Numbered from the stretch's first letter, positions 1-7,299 are shown. The stretch is DNA of 16,835 bases from Ruminococcaceae bacterium UBA7147 (GCA_002491825.1 DKWR01000037.1:1-16835); one strand, 5' to 3'. Translations and numbers: made by a program. Notes: generated from the letters alone by a model not told the origin.

Positions 1-30
1 TACGGATATAGAGGAAACGTTTGTATTTGA

Positions 31-65
31 TTTCGTAGGGGGACGGGTTCCCACACGTCCCGAAA
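31..65. repeat. Intergenic hairpin at left edge
   Basis: An inner stem GGACG (41-45) pairs with CGTCC (56-60). An outer stem TTTCG (31-35) pairs with CGAAA (61-65), with a five-base bulge on the left arm. There is no clear T-tract, so it is not a convincing terminator. It adjoins the dispersed repeat that begins at AAACGTTGC (63-71) and may be part of the same unit. AAACGTT also occurs at 15-21. The role is unknown. Confidence 0.4.
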
Positions 66-150
66 CGTTGCCGATATATCAATATAAAATCAGCAAACAA
101 ACCGTTCCATACAACACGCACTATTACAAATTCGGAGCACAGCGACCCTC
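63..150 (+). repeat. Dispersed intergenic repeat, copy A
   Basis: The reverse complement of 80-150 aligns without gaps to 14941-15011, with about 57 of 71 positions identical by hand count. The shared core is GGGTCGCTNTGCTCCGAATTT. Its other end, AAACGTTGC-NN-ATATATCAA (63-82), matches the sequence straight after rqcH at 16778. It is followed by low-complexity AATTGTTAATTTTTAATTG-type sequence (151-180) before the first gene. All copies in the window are intergenic, which argues against coding. Confidence 0.6.
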
Positions 151-236
151 AATTGTTAATTTTTAATTGTAAATTGTAATTATATTATAGTTTATTCTTA
201 ATTAAAATAATTATTAATTTTTAGGGGGATACCCGT

Positions 237-1631
237 TTGGTATTTTCAAGCCTTGTATTTTTGTTTGCGTATCTGCCGATAACGCTTCTGGCGTACTATC
301 TTGTGCCGAGGCAGGGCAGGAATATTTTTCTGTTTATCATAAACCTTATTTTCTATGGCTGGGGCGAGCCTATGCTCGTTCTGCTTATGGTGTTCAACAT
401 CTTCTTCAACTACATCGGCGGATTTCTCGTTGATAAGTTCCGACAGGATGAAAAGAAGAAAAAGCTGTTTCTGATTCTCACCTGCGTGCTTGACATAGGT
501 ATTCTTGCTGTGTTCAAGTACACGGGTATGATAACCGAAACGCTGAATATGCTGCCGTTCTTAAATATTCCCGAGCTGCAAATCAGCCTGCCTATAGGCA
601 TCAGCTTCTATACTTTCCAGACAATGAGTTACGTAATCGACGTTTACCGTGACGACGCTCCCGTTTCAAAGAGCTTTATAAACTTCGGAACGTACGTTGC
701 ACTGTTTCCCCAGCTTATTGCAGGACCGATTGTCCGCTATAAGGACGTTGCTTATCAGCTCACTCACCGCAGAGAAACGCTTGAACAGTTCACAAAGGGT
801 GTTCTGCTCTTTATGGTGGGACTCGGCAAAAAGGTGCTTATTGCAAATCAGATGGGCACACTGACTACCGCAATGTTTGCTACAACGGACGAAAACGGAG
901 TTATAGGAACGTGGGTCGGCATTATTGCATACACGTTTCAGATTTATTTTGACTTCTCGGGTTATTCCGATATGGCTTGTGGCTTGGGTAATATGCTCGG
1001 CTTTGAGTTCCTCAAAAACTTCAACTACCCCTATATTGCAAAGTCAATTACCGACTTTTGGAGAAGATGGCACATCTCGCTGTCAACGTGGTTTAAGGAG
1101 TACGTTTACATTCCACTCGGCGGCAACCGAAAGGGCGTTAAGCGACAGATAATCAATCTTCTTGTAGTGTGGGGACTTACGGGACTGTGGCACGGTGCGT
1201 CGTATAACTTCCTGCTCTGGGGACTTTACTACGGCTTACTGCTTATCCTCGAAAAATTTGTCCTCAAGCGTTTTCTTGAGAAATTGCCTGCCGTTTTACA
1301 GCACGTTTACACTATATTTATTGTAATTATCGGCTGGGGACTTTTCTACTTTACCGATATGTCGCAGCTTGGAAGTTTTTTAACCAATTTGTTCAACTTC
1401 GGCAACGGACTTTGCGGAGCTCAGGCGCTCACGCTTATCCTGAATTATCTGCCGCTGCTTGTTGTTGCGGCAATTGCAAGCACACCGCTTGGTGCAAAGC
1501 TGTATTCACGCTTTTCCGATACAAGGCACATATGGATTTTCGAAACGCTGTTCTGCGTTGTAATTCTGCTTGTCAGCACAGCAAGCCTTGTTGACCAGAG
1601 CTACAATCCGTTCTTGTATTTCAGATTTTAA
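237..1631 (+). CDS. MBOAT family O-acyltransferase (AlgI/DltB-like)
   Basis: This is a polytopic membrane protein of 464 residues, a normal length for AlgI-type MBOAT enzymes. The family moves acyl groups, usually acetyl, from a cytoplasmic donor across the membrane so that extracellular polysaccharide or wall polymer can be O-acylated. Family signatures are YFDFSGYSDMA (237-247), FWRRWHISLSTWF (274-286), IPLGGNRKG (292-300) and GLWHGAS (316-322). His319 is the expected catalytic histidine and His279 the second conserved one. Hydrophobic segments run through the whole length. The start is TTG at 237, with AGGGGG at 223-228 eight bases upstream. The next gene follows after 14 bp and encodes the usual partner type, so the two form an operon. 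The polymer acylated cannot be told from the sequence, since no polymer synthesis or lipid carrier genes are nearby. Confidence 0.93.
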   Translation: MVFSSLVFLFAYLPITLLAYYLVPRQGRNIFLFIINLIFYGWGEPMLVLLMVFNIFFNYIGGFLVDKFRQDEKKKKLFLILTCVLDIGILAVFKYTGMITETLNMLPFLNIPELQISLPIGISFYTFQTMSYVIDVYRDDAPVSKSFINFGTYVALFPQLIAGPIVRYKDVAYQLTHRRETLEQFTKGVLLFMVGLGKKVLIANQMGTLTTAMFATTDENGVIGTWVGIIAYTFQIYFDFSGYSDMACGLGNMLGFEFLKNFNYPYIAKSITDFWRRWHISLSTWFKEYVYIPLGGNRKGVKRQIINLLVVWGLTGLWHGASYNFLLWGLYYGLLLILEKFVLKRFLEKLPAVLQHVYTIFIVIIGWGLFYFTDMSQLGSFLTNLFNFGNGLCGAQALTLILNYLPLLVVAAIASTPLGAKLYSRFSDTRHIWIFETLFCVVILLVSTASLVDQSYNPFLYFRF

Positions 1632-1645
1632 TAAGGAGCAAAAAT

Positions 1646-2803
1646 ATGCGTTTTAAAGACGACAGAAGCAGAACAGGACGATATGTCCCTGCATTCGTTT
1701 TCTTGATTTTCATATTCGGAATGGCTGTCTGGTTTCTGTTTAATCCAAAATCAGACTACAGCTCGTCCGAAAAGCGTTATCTTCAGCAGTTTCCCGAAGT
1801 CACCGTTGACAAGGTTCTTGACGGAACCTTCGGCACGGAGTTTGAAAGCTACTTTGCAGACCAGTTCCCTGCAAGGAGCTTCTGGGTAGGACTGAATGCT
1901 TACTACAGCCTCGATACGGGCAACAACGGCGCAAACGGAGTTTATAACTGCGGTAACGGCTATCTGATAAACAAGCCTGTGTCTACGGACAACAAGCTTG
2001 AAAAAAACGTAAACACAATTGTTAAGTTCAAAAATGCAATCAATGTTCCCGTAACGGTTATGTTTGCTCCGTCAACGGGATATGTTTCAGACGACGTTCT
2101 GCCTGCCGTTCATGATAAGTACAACGACGATGCGTATTTTGAGCAGATTTCCTTAACGCTGAATACAAACGGAATTTCTTTTGTAGATTTGCGCAAAACC
2201 TTCAAGGACGCTTACGCAGACGGAAATCAGCTTTACTACAAAACCGACCACCACTGGACAACTCTCGGAGCATATACGGCTTATGGAAAGCTCTGCGAAC
2301 AGCTTAAAATCACGCCTGCTCCGAAAGAAAAGTTTGATATAAAGACCTACGGCGGATTTTACGGCACAACGTATTCGACGAGCGGTTTCTGGTTTACACA
2401 GCCGGACAGTATTCAGATTTGGGAGAATTCCGAAAATACCGACAAAAACATAAAGGTGAAGATTTCGGAGGGCACAGATACCAAAGAATACGGCTCAATG
2501 TATTTTTATAATCATCTTGAGGAAGACGACAAGTACCCCGTATTCATTGACGGCAACCACGCTCTGACGGAGATTACAAATTCAAACGCAAAGGGCGGAA
2601 CTATTCTGCTTGTAAAGGACAGCTTTTCGCACAGCCTTGCGCCGTTCCTTGCCGAGAATTACAGCAAAATTATTCTCTTAGATATGCGTTACTACAAAAT
2701 GAGCGTTTCGCAGATTGTGGAACAGGAAAAGCCGGAGCAGGTTGTATTCCTCTACGGCATTGACAATATCGCAACCGACACCGATTTGGTATGGATAAAA
2801 TAA
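1646..2803 (+). CDS. DHHW family protein, SGNH-like acetylation partner
   Basis: This is a 385-residue protein with one N-terminal membrane anchor (about 13-32) and an extracytoplasmic domain. It carries the motif that names the DHHW family, KTDHHWTTLGAY (199-210), and a C-terminal block LLVKDSFSHS (321-330). By analogy with AlgX/AlgJ-type SGNH-like acetyltransferases, Asp201, His203 and Ser326 are the likely catalytic residues. That assignment is inference. The start is ATG at 1646 with AAGGAG at 1633-1638. It lies 14 bp after the MBOAT gene, the usual arrangement in which the MBOAT protein exports the acetyl group and the partner places it on the polymer. The gene ends before a strong hairpin terminator. 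It could be an esterase rather than a transferase. Confidence 0.88.
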   Translation: MRFKDDRSRTGRYVPAFVFLIFIFGMAVWFLFNPKSDYSSSEKRYLQQFPEVTVDKVLDGTFGTEFESYFADQFPARSFWVGLNAYYSLDTGNNGANGVYNCGNGYLINKPVSTDNKLEKNVNTIVKFKNAINVPVTVMFAPSTGYVSDDVLPAVHDKYNDDAYFEQISLTLNTNGISFVDLRKTFKDAYADGNQLYYKTDHHWTTLGAYTAYGKLCEQLKITPAPKEKFDIKTYGGFYGTTYSTSGFWFTQPDSIQIWENSENTDKNIKVKISEGTDTKEYGSMYFYNHLEEDDKYPVFIDGNHALTEITNSNAKGGTILLVKDSFSHSLAPFLAENYSKIILLDMRYYKMSVSQIVEQEKPEQVVFLYGIDNIATDTDLVWIK

Positions 2804-2821
2804 AAAATTAATAAGATATAA

Positions 2822-2857
2822 AACAGACCGCAGATTTTTGACTTTCTGCGGTCTGTT
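2822..2857. terminator. Bidirectional terminator between convergent genes
   Basis: A perfect 13-bp stem pairs AACAGACCGCAGA (2822-2834) with its complement at 2845-2857 around a 10-base loop. T-rich sequence follows on both strands. It lies between the DHHW gene stop (2803) and the GH13 gene stop (2860), so it can serve both. Confidence 0.9.
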
Positions 2858-2859
2858 AT

Positions 2860-4392
2860 TTAATCAATTTTAATCATCACAAAGCTTTGCGGTGACATTT
2901 TAATTTTACCGTCTGCAAATTCCGTATTGCCGAGTTCGTAAAGCTTTTCGCCGCTGTAGCTTGTTTTAATTTCACTGTCAGCACCAAGGGGATTGAAGAA
3001 CATTACAAGATTTCCTCTTCTGTAGAAGAAAGGAATTTTACCGTCCTCGTAAACAAACTCAAGCTCGCCGTTGCCCTTTAGGTCGTCGTACTTGTGACGA
3101 AGTGCAATAATGTCTGTGACAACCTTGTAGATGCTGTCCTCGTCGTTTTGCTGATTTTCAACGGTCGGAGCGTCTGCACTCTTGTCAACGGGGAGATAAG
3201 GTTCGTCACTTGTTGAGAAACCGAGGTTTTTGCTGCTGTTCCACTGCATAGGAGTACGTGAGCCTGTTCTGCTGAAGCCGCCTTCCTTGCTGACCAAATC
3301 CTTCTGATACCTCATACCAAGCTCGTCACCGTAATAGAGGAACGGAACACCGGGCATTGTGAAGATAAATGCGTTGAAGAGCTTTATAGCCTTTTTGTCA
3401 AGATAAGCGGTAATTCTGGGCATATCGTGGTTGTTAGTCATATAGCTGATATAGCCGTTGTTTTTTGAACGCTCATAAGCGGGGAGATACTCGTCTGCAA
3501 AAGCCTTGATATTGCCCTTGCCGTTAGGATTGAAAACAGCCTTGTCGCCCCAGTCGCCGCAGCGAGAAAGAATGTTGTAGCCGTTGCCGAAGTGGTCAAG
3601 GTAAAAGTCCATATGGAAGCCTGCGTTGTTGATTGCACGGTCGGGAGAACACCATTCCGAAACCATTGCAGCCTCGGGGTATTCCTCGTCGAGCATTTCA
3701 CGAACACCTCTCCAGATTTTTGCGGTTGCGATTTTCTCGTCGTCGTTCTTGACGAGTGAATCAGCCATATCAACTCTGAATCCGTCTGCACCCTTGTCAA
3801 GCCAGAAACGCATTACGTCCTTGATTGCTTCGACCGTTGCAAGGCAGTCGGGATGGTCGCAGGGTAACTGCCATTCGGGATGGGTAATTTCATAAAAGCC
3901 GTAGTTGAGCGCAGGCTGTGAGCTGAAATAGTTTACCATATAGTTGCCGTTGCGCTCGCAGATTCCGCACATCATTCTGTATTCGGGCGGAGCGTCCCAG
4001 ACATTCTGTGTGAAGATATAGCGGTTTGAATATTCGCTTTCAGCCGCTTTTTTTGCTTCAAGAAACCAAGGGTGGGTGTCGGAGGTGTGACCCGGAACAA
4101 GGTCGAGAAGAATTTTAATTCCCTTTTTGTGCGCCTCGTTAAAAAGGTTTACAAGGTCGTCGTTTGTTCCGTAACGAGCGGCAACCTGTTTGTAGTTGCG
4201 AACGTCATAGCCTGCGTCCATAAAAGGCGAGTCGTAAACGGGATTGAGCCAGATTGCATTACAGCCGAGTCCCTTTACATAGTCAAGCTTTTTGATAATA
4301 CCGTTTATATCGCCGATACCATCGCCGTTTGAGTCGTAAAAGCTCTGCGGATATATTTCATAAAATACTGCGTCGTTAAGCCAGTTTGGCAT
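2860..4392 (-). CDS. GH13 glycoside hydrolase, oligo-alpha-glucosidase type
   Basis: This is a cytoplasmic enzyme of 510 residues without signal peptide. GH13 conserved regions occur in order: GYDVRNY (61-67), region I DLVPGH (97-102), a region-V-like QPALNYGF (159-166), region II GFRVDMA with nucleophile Asp208, region III VSEW with acid/base Glu246, and region IV NNHD with Asp323. YYGDELGM (353-360) and RTPMQW (379-384) are typical of the oligo-1,6-glucosidase/alpha-glucosidase branch. It probably cleaves short alpha-glucans or isomalto-oligosaccharides inside the cell. The linkage is uncertain: region I has Gly where Asn is usual, region V has Ala where Asp is usual in oligo-1,6-glucosidases (QPDLN), and Met follows the nucleophile. 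The start is ATG at 4392, eight bases from GAGAGGG (4401-4407). A GTG at 4399-4401 overlaps that RBS and is unlikely. Confidence 0.9.
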   Translation of the reverse strand: MPNWLNDAVFYEIYPQSFYDSNGDGIGDINGIIKKLDYVKGLGCNAIWLNPVYDSPFMDAGYDVRNYKQVAARYGTNDDLVNLFNEAHKKGIKILLDLVPGHTSDTHPWFLEAKKAAESEYSNRYIFTQNVWDAPPEYRMMCGICERNGNYMVNYFSSQPALNYGFYEITHPEWQLPCDHPDCLATVEAIKDVMRFWLDKGADGFRVDMADSLVKNDDEKIATAKIWRGVREMLDEEYPEAAMVSEWCSPDRAINNAGFHMDFYLDHFGNGYNILSRCGDWGDKAVFNPNGKGNIKAFADEYLPAYERSKNNGYISYMTNNHDMPRITAYLDKKAIKLFNAFIFTMPGVPFLYYGDELGMRYQKDLVSKEGGFSRTGSRTPMQWNSSKNLGFSTSDEPYLPVDKSADAPTVENQQNDEDSIYKVVTDIIALRHKYDDLKGNGELEFVYEDGKIPFFYRRGNLVMFFNPLGADSEIKTSYSGEKLYELGNTEFADGKIKMSPQSFVMIKID

Positions 4393-4426
4393 AAATAACA
4401 CCCTCTCAATATTAATTTACAATACA

Positions 4427-4455
4427 ATTTTATCATTTTAAGTTAGGAATGGCAA
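4427..4455 (-). promoter_or_regulatory. Promoter of the GH13 gene
   Basis: On the minus strand, TTGCCA (4450-4455) and TAAAAT (4427-4432) are separated by exactly 17 bp. Transcription would start near 4420 and give a leader of about 28 bases that includes the GAGAGGG ribosome site. Confidence 0.65.
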
Positions 4456-4500
4456 TATATATTATTAATATTTTCCTGTTATTTTTCCACTAATATTCAC

Positions 4501-4529
4501 TTGCAAAATGTATGTATAAATCATAATAT
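4501..4529 (+). promoter_or_regulatory. Possible promoter of the mecA-like gene
   Basis: TTGCAA (4501-4506) and TAATAT (4524-4529) are 17 bp apart, each matching consensus at 4 of 6 positions. It lies directly against the left end of the MITE-like element. A transcript from here would carry the whole element as 5' leader. The match is weak, but only 12 bp lie between the element and the ribosome site, so the promoter must be here or inside the element. Confidence 0.4.
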
Positions 4530-4711
4530 ATTAAGGAACCACTGATTAAATCACGCTAAAAAGCTGTTTGCACATCTTGCTTGCATATTTTCCGCCATAT
4601 TGCCCAAAATTCTGCACACAGGCGTCAGCCTGCGCACAAAATTTTACGCAATCTGACGAAAAATCTGTCGGCGCAATATGCACAAACGATTTAATCAGTG
4701 CTTCCTTAATA
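4529..4711. mobile_element. MITE-like palindromic element
   Basis: This is a 183-bp element with 24-bp terminal inverted repeats, 4529-4552 and 4688-4711, that differ at one position. The left end reads TATTAAGGAACCACTGATTA and the right end is its complement with G for one C. The arms stay complementary inwards: GTTTGCACATCTTGC on the left resembles GTTTGTGCATATTGC on the reverse complement of the right. A central hairpin pairs AAAATTCTGCACACAGGC (4606-4623) with 4628-4645 around GTCA. The left arm has about 12 extra bases (about 4553-4564). It encodes no transposase, so it would be non-autonomous. A target duplication is not clear; at most a TA. Confidence 0.75.
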
Positions 4712-4735
4712 GTATTATTTTTTGGAGGAAGGGCT

Positions 4736-5293
4736 TTGACTGTTGATAAACTCGGAGAAAATAAGGTGCTGATTATTCTATGCAATAAGGATATGGAGGA
4801 TTATTCGATTGATTTTGTCGGAAACAATCTTTATGACAGCGATTTGCGCAAAGCACTGATGAAAATTATGAAGCTCGGCTGTTCAAAGGCAGGGGTTGAG
4901 ATTTGCAACAGGAATGTTGACATTGAGGCTCTGCCGTTTGAGGACGAATGTTATATTCTGATTACCGTATATGAAAAAATCCGCCGCAGCTACAGAATGA
5001 AGGACACGGGGGATTGCGTCTGTTATTCTTTGGGCGGCAGCGGAAATTTTCTTGATACGCTTGAAAAGCTGTACAGACTGAACGTCTGCTGTAACAGAAA
5101 TTCGGCTTATTTGTATGATGAGAGTTACTATATTGTTTTTGAATATCCGTCAATTCCGAAAAAGCTGAAAAGACTGCTTTCGGAATACGGCAAAAGGAAA
5201 ATGAACAGGATTGAAACTGCACGTATCAGGGAAAACGGAAGGCTGATTTGCAGTCACAACGCAATTTTGCAGATAGGAAAACATCTTGTTTAA
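4736..5293 (+). CDS. mecA: MecA-like adaptor protein
   Basis: This 185-residue protein has the two-domain pattern of MecA, the adaptor that delivers substrates to ClpC-ClpP. The N-terminal domain (about 1-80) includes a MecA-like opening VDKLGENKV and VDIEALPFEDECYILITVYEK (61-81), matching the family's IEAIP block. The C-terminal domain (about 120-185) includes YYIVFEYP (131-138), LLSEYG (147-152) and ENGRLICSHNAI (166-177). The linker is short, so it is smaller than B. subtilis MecA. The start is TTG at 4736, with GGAGGAA (4724-4730) five bases upstream. The open frame continues upstream to 4568, but that part lies in the MITE and is an artefact. Which substrates it handles cannot be told. 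Confidence 0.75.
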   Translation: MTVDKLGENKVLIILCNKDMEDYSIDFVGNNLYDSDLRKALMKIMKLGCSKAGVEICNRNVDIEALPFEDECYILITVYEKIRRSYRMKDTGDCVCYSLGGSGNFLDTLEKLYRLNVCCNRNSAYLYDESYYIVFEYPSIPKKLKRLLSEYGKRKMNRIETARIRENGRLICSHNAILQIGKHLV

Positions 5294-5302
5294 AGTGTAG
5301 AA

Positions 5303-5731
5303 CTATAAAAACGCTTTCATCTCTCTGATGTTTTCTTCCTCTGTGTCGAGCATCTTTTTGGCAAGTGTACTGACGTGGGGGTCGTTACCGTCGTAATCTC
5401 GGATATGGCGTGACATTTTGTTCACTCCCATTGTATTGCCCTTAATCATCATTTCCGCAATGTGCGACGCCGAGGAGTCACGCTTGAGGTCACGTTCAGC
5501 CGCTATACGAGTCATAGTCTTTGTGACGGGACTGACGTGGTGAATCTCCGCACCTCGACTGCGAAGCATACTGTTTGCACAATGATAAATTTTTCCGTAC
5601 TTTATAAGCTGCTCGCACAGCACGCCGTCAACCCTGCTGTCGTGCAGCTTCTTTCGTACGCTCGTAATACCCTGACACCCCATCTCGGCGTTTTGCAGGA
5701 CATAAGTAAGCATTTCAACATCGTTAATCAT
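5303..5731 (-). CDS. Unrecognised small helical protein
   Basis: This is a 142-residue soluble protein with no signal peptide or membrane segment. I do not recognise the family with confidence. It looks all-helical. The region from HIAEMMIKGNTMGVNK (about 90-105) to the end, DTEEENIREMKAFL (129-142), resembles four-helix-bundle, ferritin-like small proteins. His and Glu residues (e.g. HIAEM, DTEEEN) could be metal ligands, but this is a guess. The start is ATG at 5731, with GAGGTG (complement of 5739-5744) seven bases upstream, a good ribosome site that supports a real gene. Its stop is 9 bp from the stop of the convergent mecA-like gene, with no clear terminator between them. Confidence 0.75.
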   Translation of the reverse strand: MINDVEMLTYVLQNAEMGCQGITSVRKKLHDSRVDGVLCEQLIKYGKIYHCANSMLRSRGAEIHHVSPVTKTMTRIAAERDLKRDSSASHIAEMMIKGNTMGVNKMSRHIRDYDGNDPHVSTLAKKMLDTEEENIREMKAFL

Positions 5732-5782
5732 AAAAAATCACCTCGTAAGCTATTATCGGCGGTAAATTATCTTTTATACAGC

Positions 5783-5811
5783 TTGAAAGATTTTTATTTT
5801 TATGTTTTAAT
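5783..5811 (+). promoter_or_regulatory. Possible extended -10 promoter of the esterase gene
   Basis: TTGAAA (5783-5788), a 17-bp spacer and TTTAAT (5806-5811), with TG one base upstream of the -10. The start would fall near 5818, inside the ribosome site at 5815-5821, leaving a leader of only about 10 bases. That closeness lowers confidence. Confidence 0.35.
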
Positions 5812-5827
5812 AGTAAAGGTGATATTT

Positions 5828-6607
5828 ATGACAAATTCAAAGTTATATACCGTCAATCTGCCTTTTCCCGACAAAGGGGACAGGCGTGTATGGATTTATG
5901 TACCCGAGCATAACGAAAATGAAAAAATGCCCGTAGTTTATATGACCGACGGACAGAATCTTTTTGATGATAACGCAACGCCTTTCGGCACTTGGGAGGT
6001 CGTAAATGCTGTTGAAAATGAAATGAAAAACGGCTTGTCGGGAGCGGTGATTGTCGGCATAGACAATGGTAATGTTTACCGTGACAGCGAGCTTACTCCG
6101 AAGTGTATCGGCGAAATTCAGCTCAGGGAGTTACTAAACGATATTTTTACTCCGCAGGGTGAAATCTTCGATGATTTTCTGATGAATACGGTTGTGCCGT
6201 ACGTTGAAGAAAACTTCCCCGTAAGGACGGACAGGCGTGGAAGAGCAGTCTGCGGAAGCTCCTCGGGCGGCTTGATGTCCTTCTTTTCGGGAGTGGAGCA
6301 CAGCGGCTTTTTCAGCTTTATCGGTGCGTTTTCTCCTGCATTTCTCTGCTACACAAATGATGACTGGAGAAATTATCTGCTGAATAAAATGACTGACAAT
6401 ATGCCGTATCTCTATATTTACTGCGGAAACGGCGACGAGCTTGAACAGATGATTTTTGAAAGTGTTGAAGCGATGTACGACTTACTGCCCGAAACAGGCT
6501 ATCCGTATGATATGATGAACGAAGTAATCCTGTTTGAAAACGAGCATAACGAAAAGGCGTGGAGAGAGATTTTCCCCGATTTTCTGCATACTTTTTTGTG
6601 TAAATAA
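5828..6607 (+). CDS. Alpha/beta-hydrolase putative esterase (esterase D-like)
   Basis: This 259-residue cytoplasmic enzyme belongs to the putative esterase family (enterochelin esterase/esterase D type). VVYMTDGQNLFDD (36-48) matches the conserved YLLDGQNLF-type block. The nucleophile elbow is CGSSSGG (142-148) with Ser145. Asp203 in GNGDELE and His240 in NEHNEKAW are the likely rest of the triad. It probably hydrolyses a small ester; the substrate cannot be told. The start is ATG at 5828 with AAAGGTG at 5815-5821. The open frame extends back to 5462, but that part is antisense to the neighbouring gene and has no ribosome site. It stands alone, with an oppositely oriented gene on each side. 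Confidence 0.87.
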   Translation: MTNSKLYTVNLPFPDKGDRRVWIYVPEHNENEKMPVVYMTDGQNLFDDNATPFGTWEVVNAVENEMKNGLSGAVIVGIDNGNVYRDSELTPKCIGEIQLRELLNDIFTPQGEIFDDFLMNTVVPYVEENFPVRTDRRGRAVCGSSSGGLMSFFSGVEHSGFFSFIGAFSPAFLCYTNDDWRNYLLNKMTDNMPYLYIYCGNGDELEQMIFESVEAMYDLLPETGYPYDMMNEVILFENEHNEKAWREIFPDFLHTFLCK

Positions 6608-6609
6608 AA

Positions 6610-6635
6610 AAAGGCTGTCCTTTCAGACAACCTTT
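6610..6635 (-). terminator. Terminator of the pduL gene
   Basis: A 10-bp stem pairs 6610-6619 with 6626-6635, with one G-U pair on the minus-strand RNA and a six-base loop. Read on the minus strand it is followed by TTTTTTTAT. On the plus strand the T-tract is poor, so it mainly serves the minus-strand gene; it may also protect the esterase transcript end. Confidence 0.75.
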
Positions 6636-6650
6636 GAATTTATGCATTGC

Positions 6651-7220
6651 TTAAGCGATGATTTCGCCGTCAACTGTTCCGCCCAATCCTGCGGCGTTTG
6701 ACTCGTCGGTGTCAATGTGCATTGCAGGAGCGTAGCTGGGGCTTACACGGATAACAACGTCACCGAAGGTTGTTGCTCTGCCTGTGCTTTCGCCTACCTT
6801 AACGGATACAATCTGCTTGTCCTCAAGACCGAACTGCTCTGCTGTTGCGGGGTCAAGGTGAATGTGCCTTTTAGCGGCGATTACTCCGCACTCAATTTCA
6901 ACCTCGCCGGCAGGACCTACGAGCTTACAGCCGGGAGTACCTGCGATGTCGCCCGATTCCTTAACGGGAGCGGCAATGCCGAGCTTTCTTGCGTCTGTGA
7001 GTGAAATTTCAACCTGGTCTGCACTTCTTTCGGGACCGAGGATTGACATTTTCATTTCGCTTTTAGGACCCACAACAGTTACCTTTTCAACGCAGGCAAA
7101 CTGACCGGGCTGTGAAAGGTCCTTTTTATTAGTGAGTGTTGCGCCCTTGCCAAAGAGAGCCTCAAGAGTTTCTTTGGTAACGTGAACGTGATGAGCGGAT
7201 GTTTCAACCATTACTTTCAT
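6651..7220 (-). CDS. pduL: Phosphate acyltransferase PduL
   Basis: PduL transfers an acyl group between CoA and phosphate (acetyl-CoA or propanoyl-CoA to acyl phosphate). Two repeated beta-barrel halves carry the metal-binding histidine motifs: SAHHVHVT (8-15, His11 and His13) and AAKRHIHLDP (115-124, His119 and His121). MHIDTDESNAAG (167-178) is the conserved C-terminal block. At 189 residues it lacks the N-terminal targeting extension of microcompartment PduL, and no shell genes are present. It is therefore probably the general acetate-forming phosphotransacylase, working with an acetate kinase encoded elsewhere. The start is ATG at 7220, with GGTGG eight bases upstream. An in-frame ATG at 7235 overlaps that ribosome site and is less likely. 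The motif has His10 where Arg is common. Confidence 0.9.
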   Translation of the reverse strand: MKVMVETSAHHVHVTKETLEALFGKGATLTNKKDLSQPGQFACVEKVTVVGPKSEMKMSILGPERSADQVEISLTDARKLGIAAPVKESGDIAGTPGCKLVGPAGEVEIECGVIAAKRHIHLDPATAEQFGLEDKQIVSVKVGESTGRATTFGDVVIRVSPSYAPAMHIDTDESNAAGLGGTVDGEIIA

Positions 7221-7270
7221 TTTATTAACCACCATTCGTAAAATTTAGCCGTTTGCGGCTTGATATATTT

Positions 7271-7299
7271 ATTTTACTACTAAATTAAACAAATTTCAA
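7271..7299 (-). promoter_or_regulatory. Promoter of the pduL gene
   Basis: On the minus strand, TTGAAA (7294-7299) and TAAAAT (7271-7276) are 17 bp apart, each 5 of 6 to consensus. The leader of about 45 bases contains a small AGCCG-CAAA-CGGCT hairpin (7247-7260). Confidence 0.65.

Noticed and set aside
2..166. Frame open from the left edge with a stop at 164-166, possible C-terminus of an upstream gene
   Set aside because: It runs through a hairpin and the dispersed repeat, whose other copies are intergenic. The peptide is not recognisable.
3438..3800. 120-codon open frame on the minus strand
   Set aside because: It is a shifted-frame shadow inside the GH13 gene; low-complexity composition and no start signal.
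4568..4735. N-terminal extension of the mecA-like gene
   Set aside because: It is encoded by the MITE-like palindrome. A good ribosome site supports TTG at 4736, and the family match begins there.
5462..5827. N-terminal extension of the esterase gene
   Set aside because: It is antisense to the 5303-5731 gene, has no ribosome site, and the esterase family match begins near 5828.
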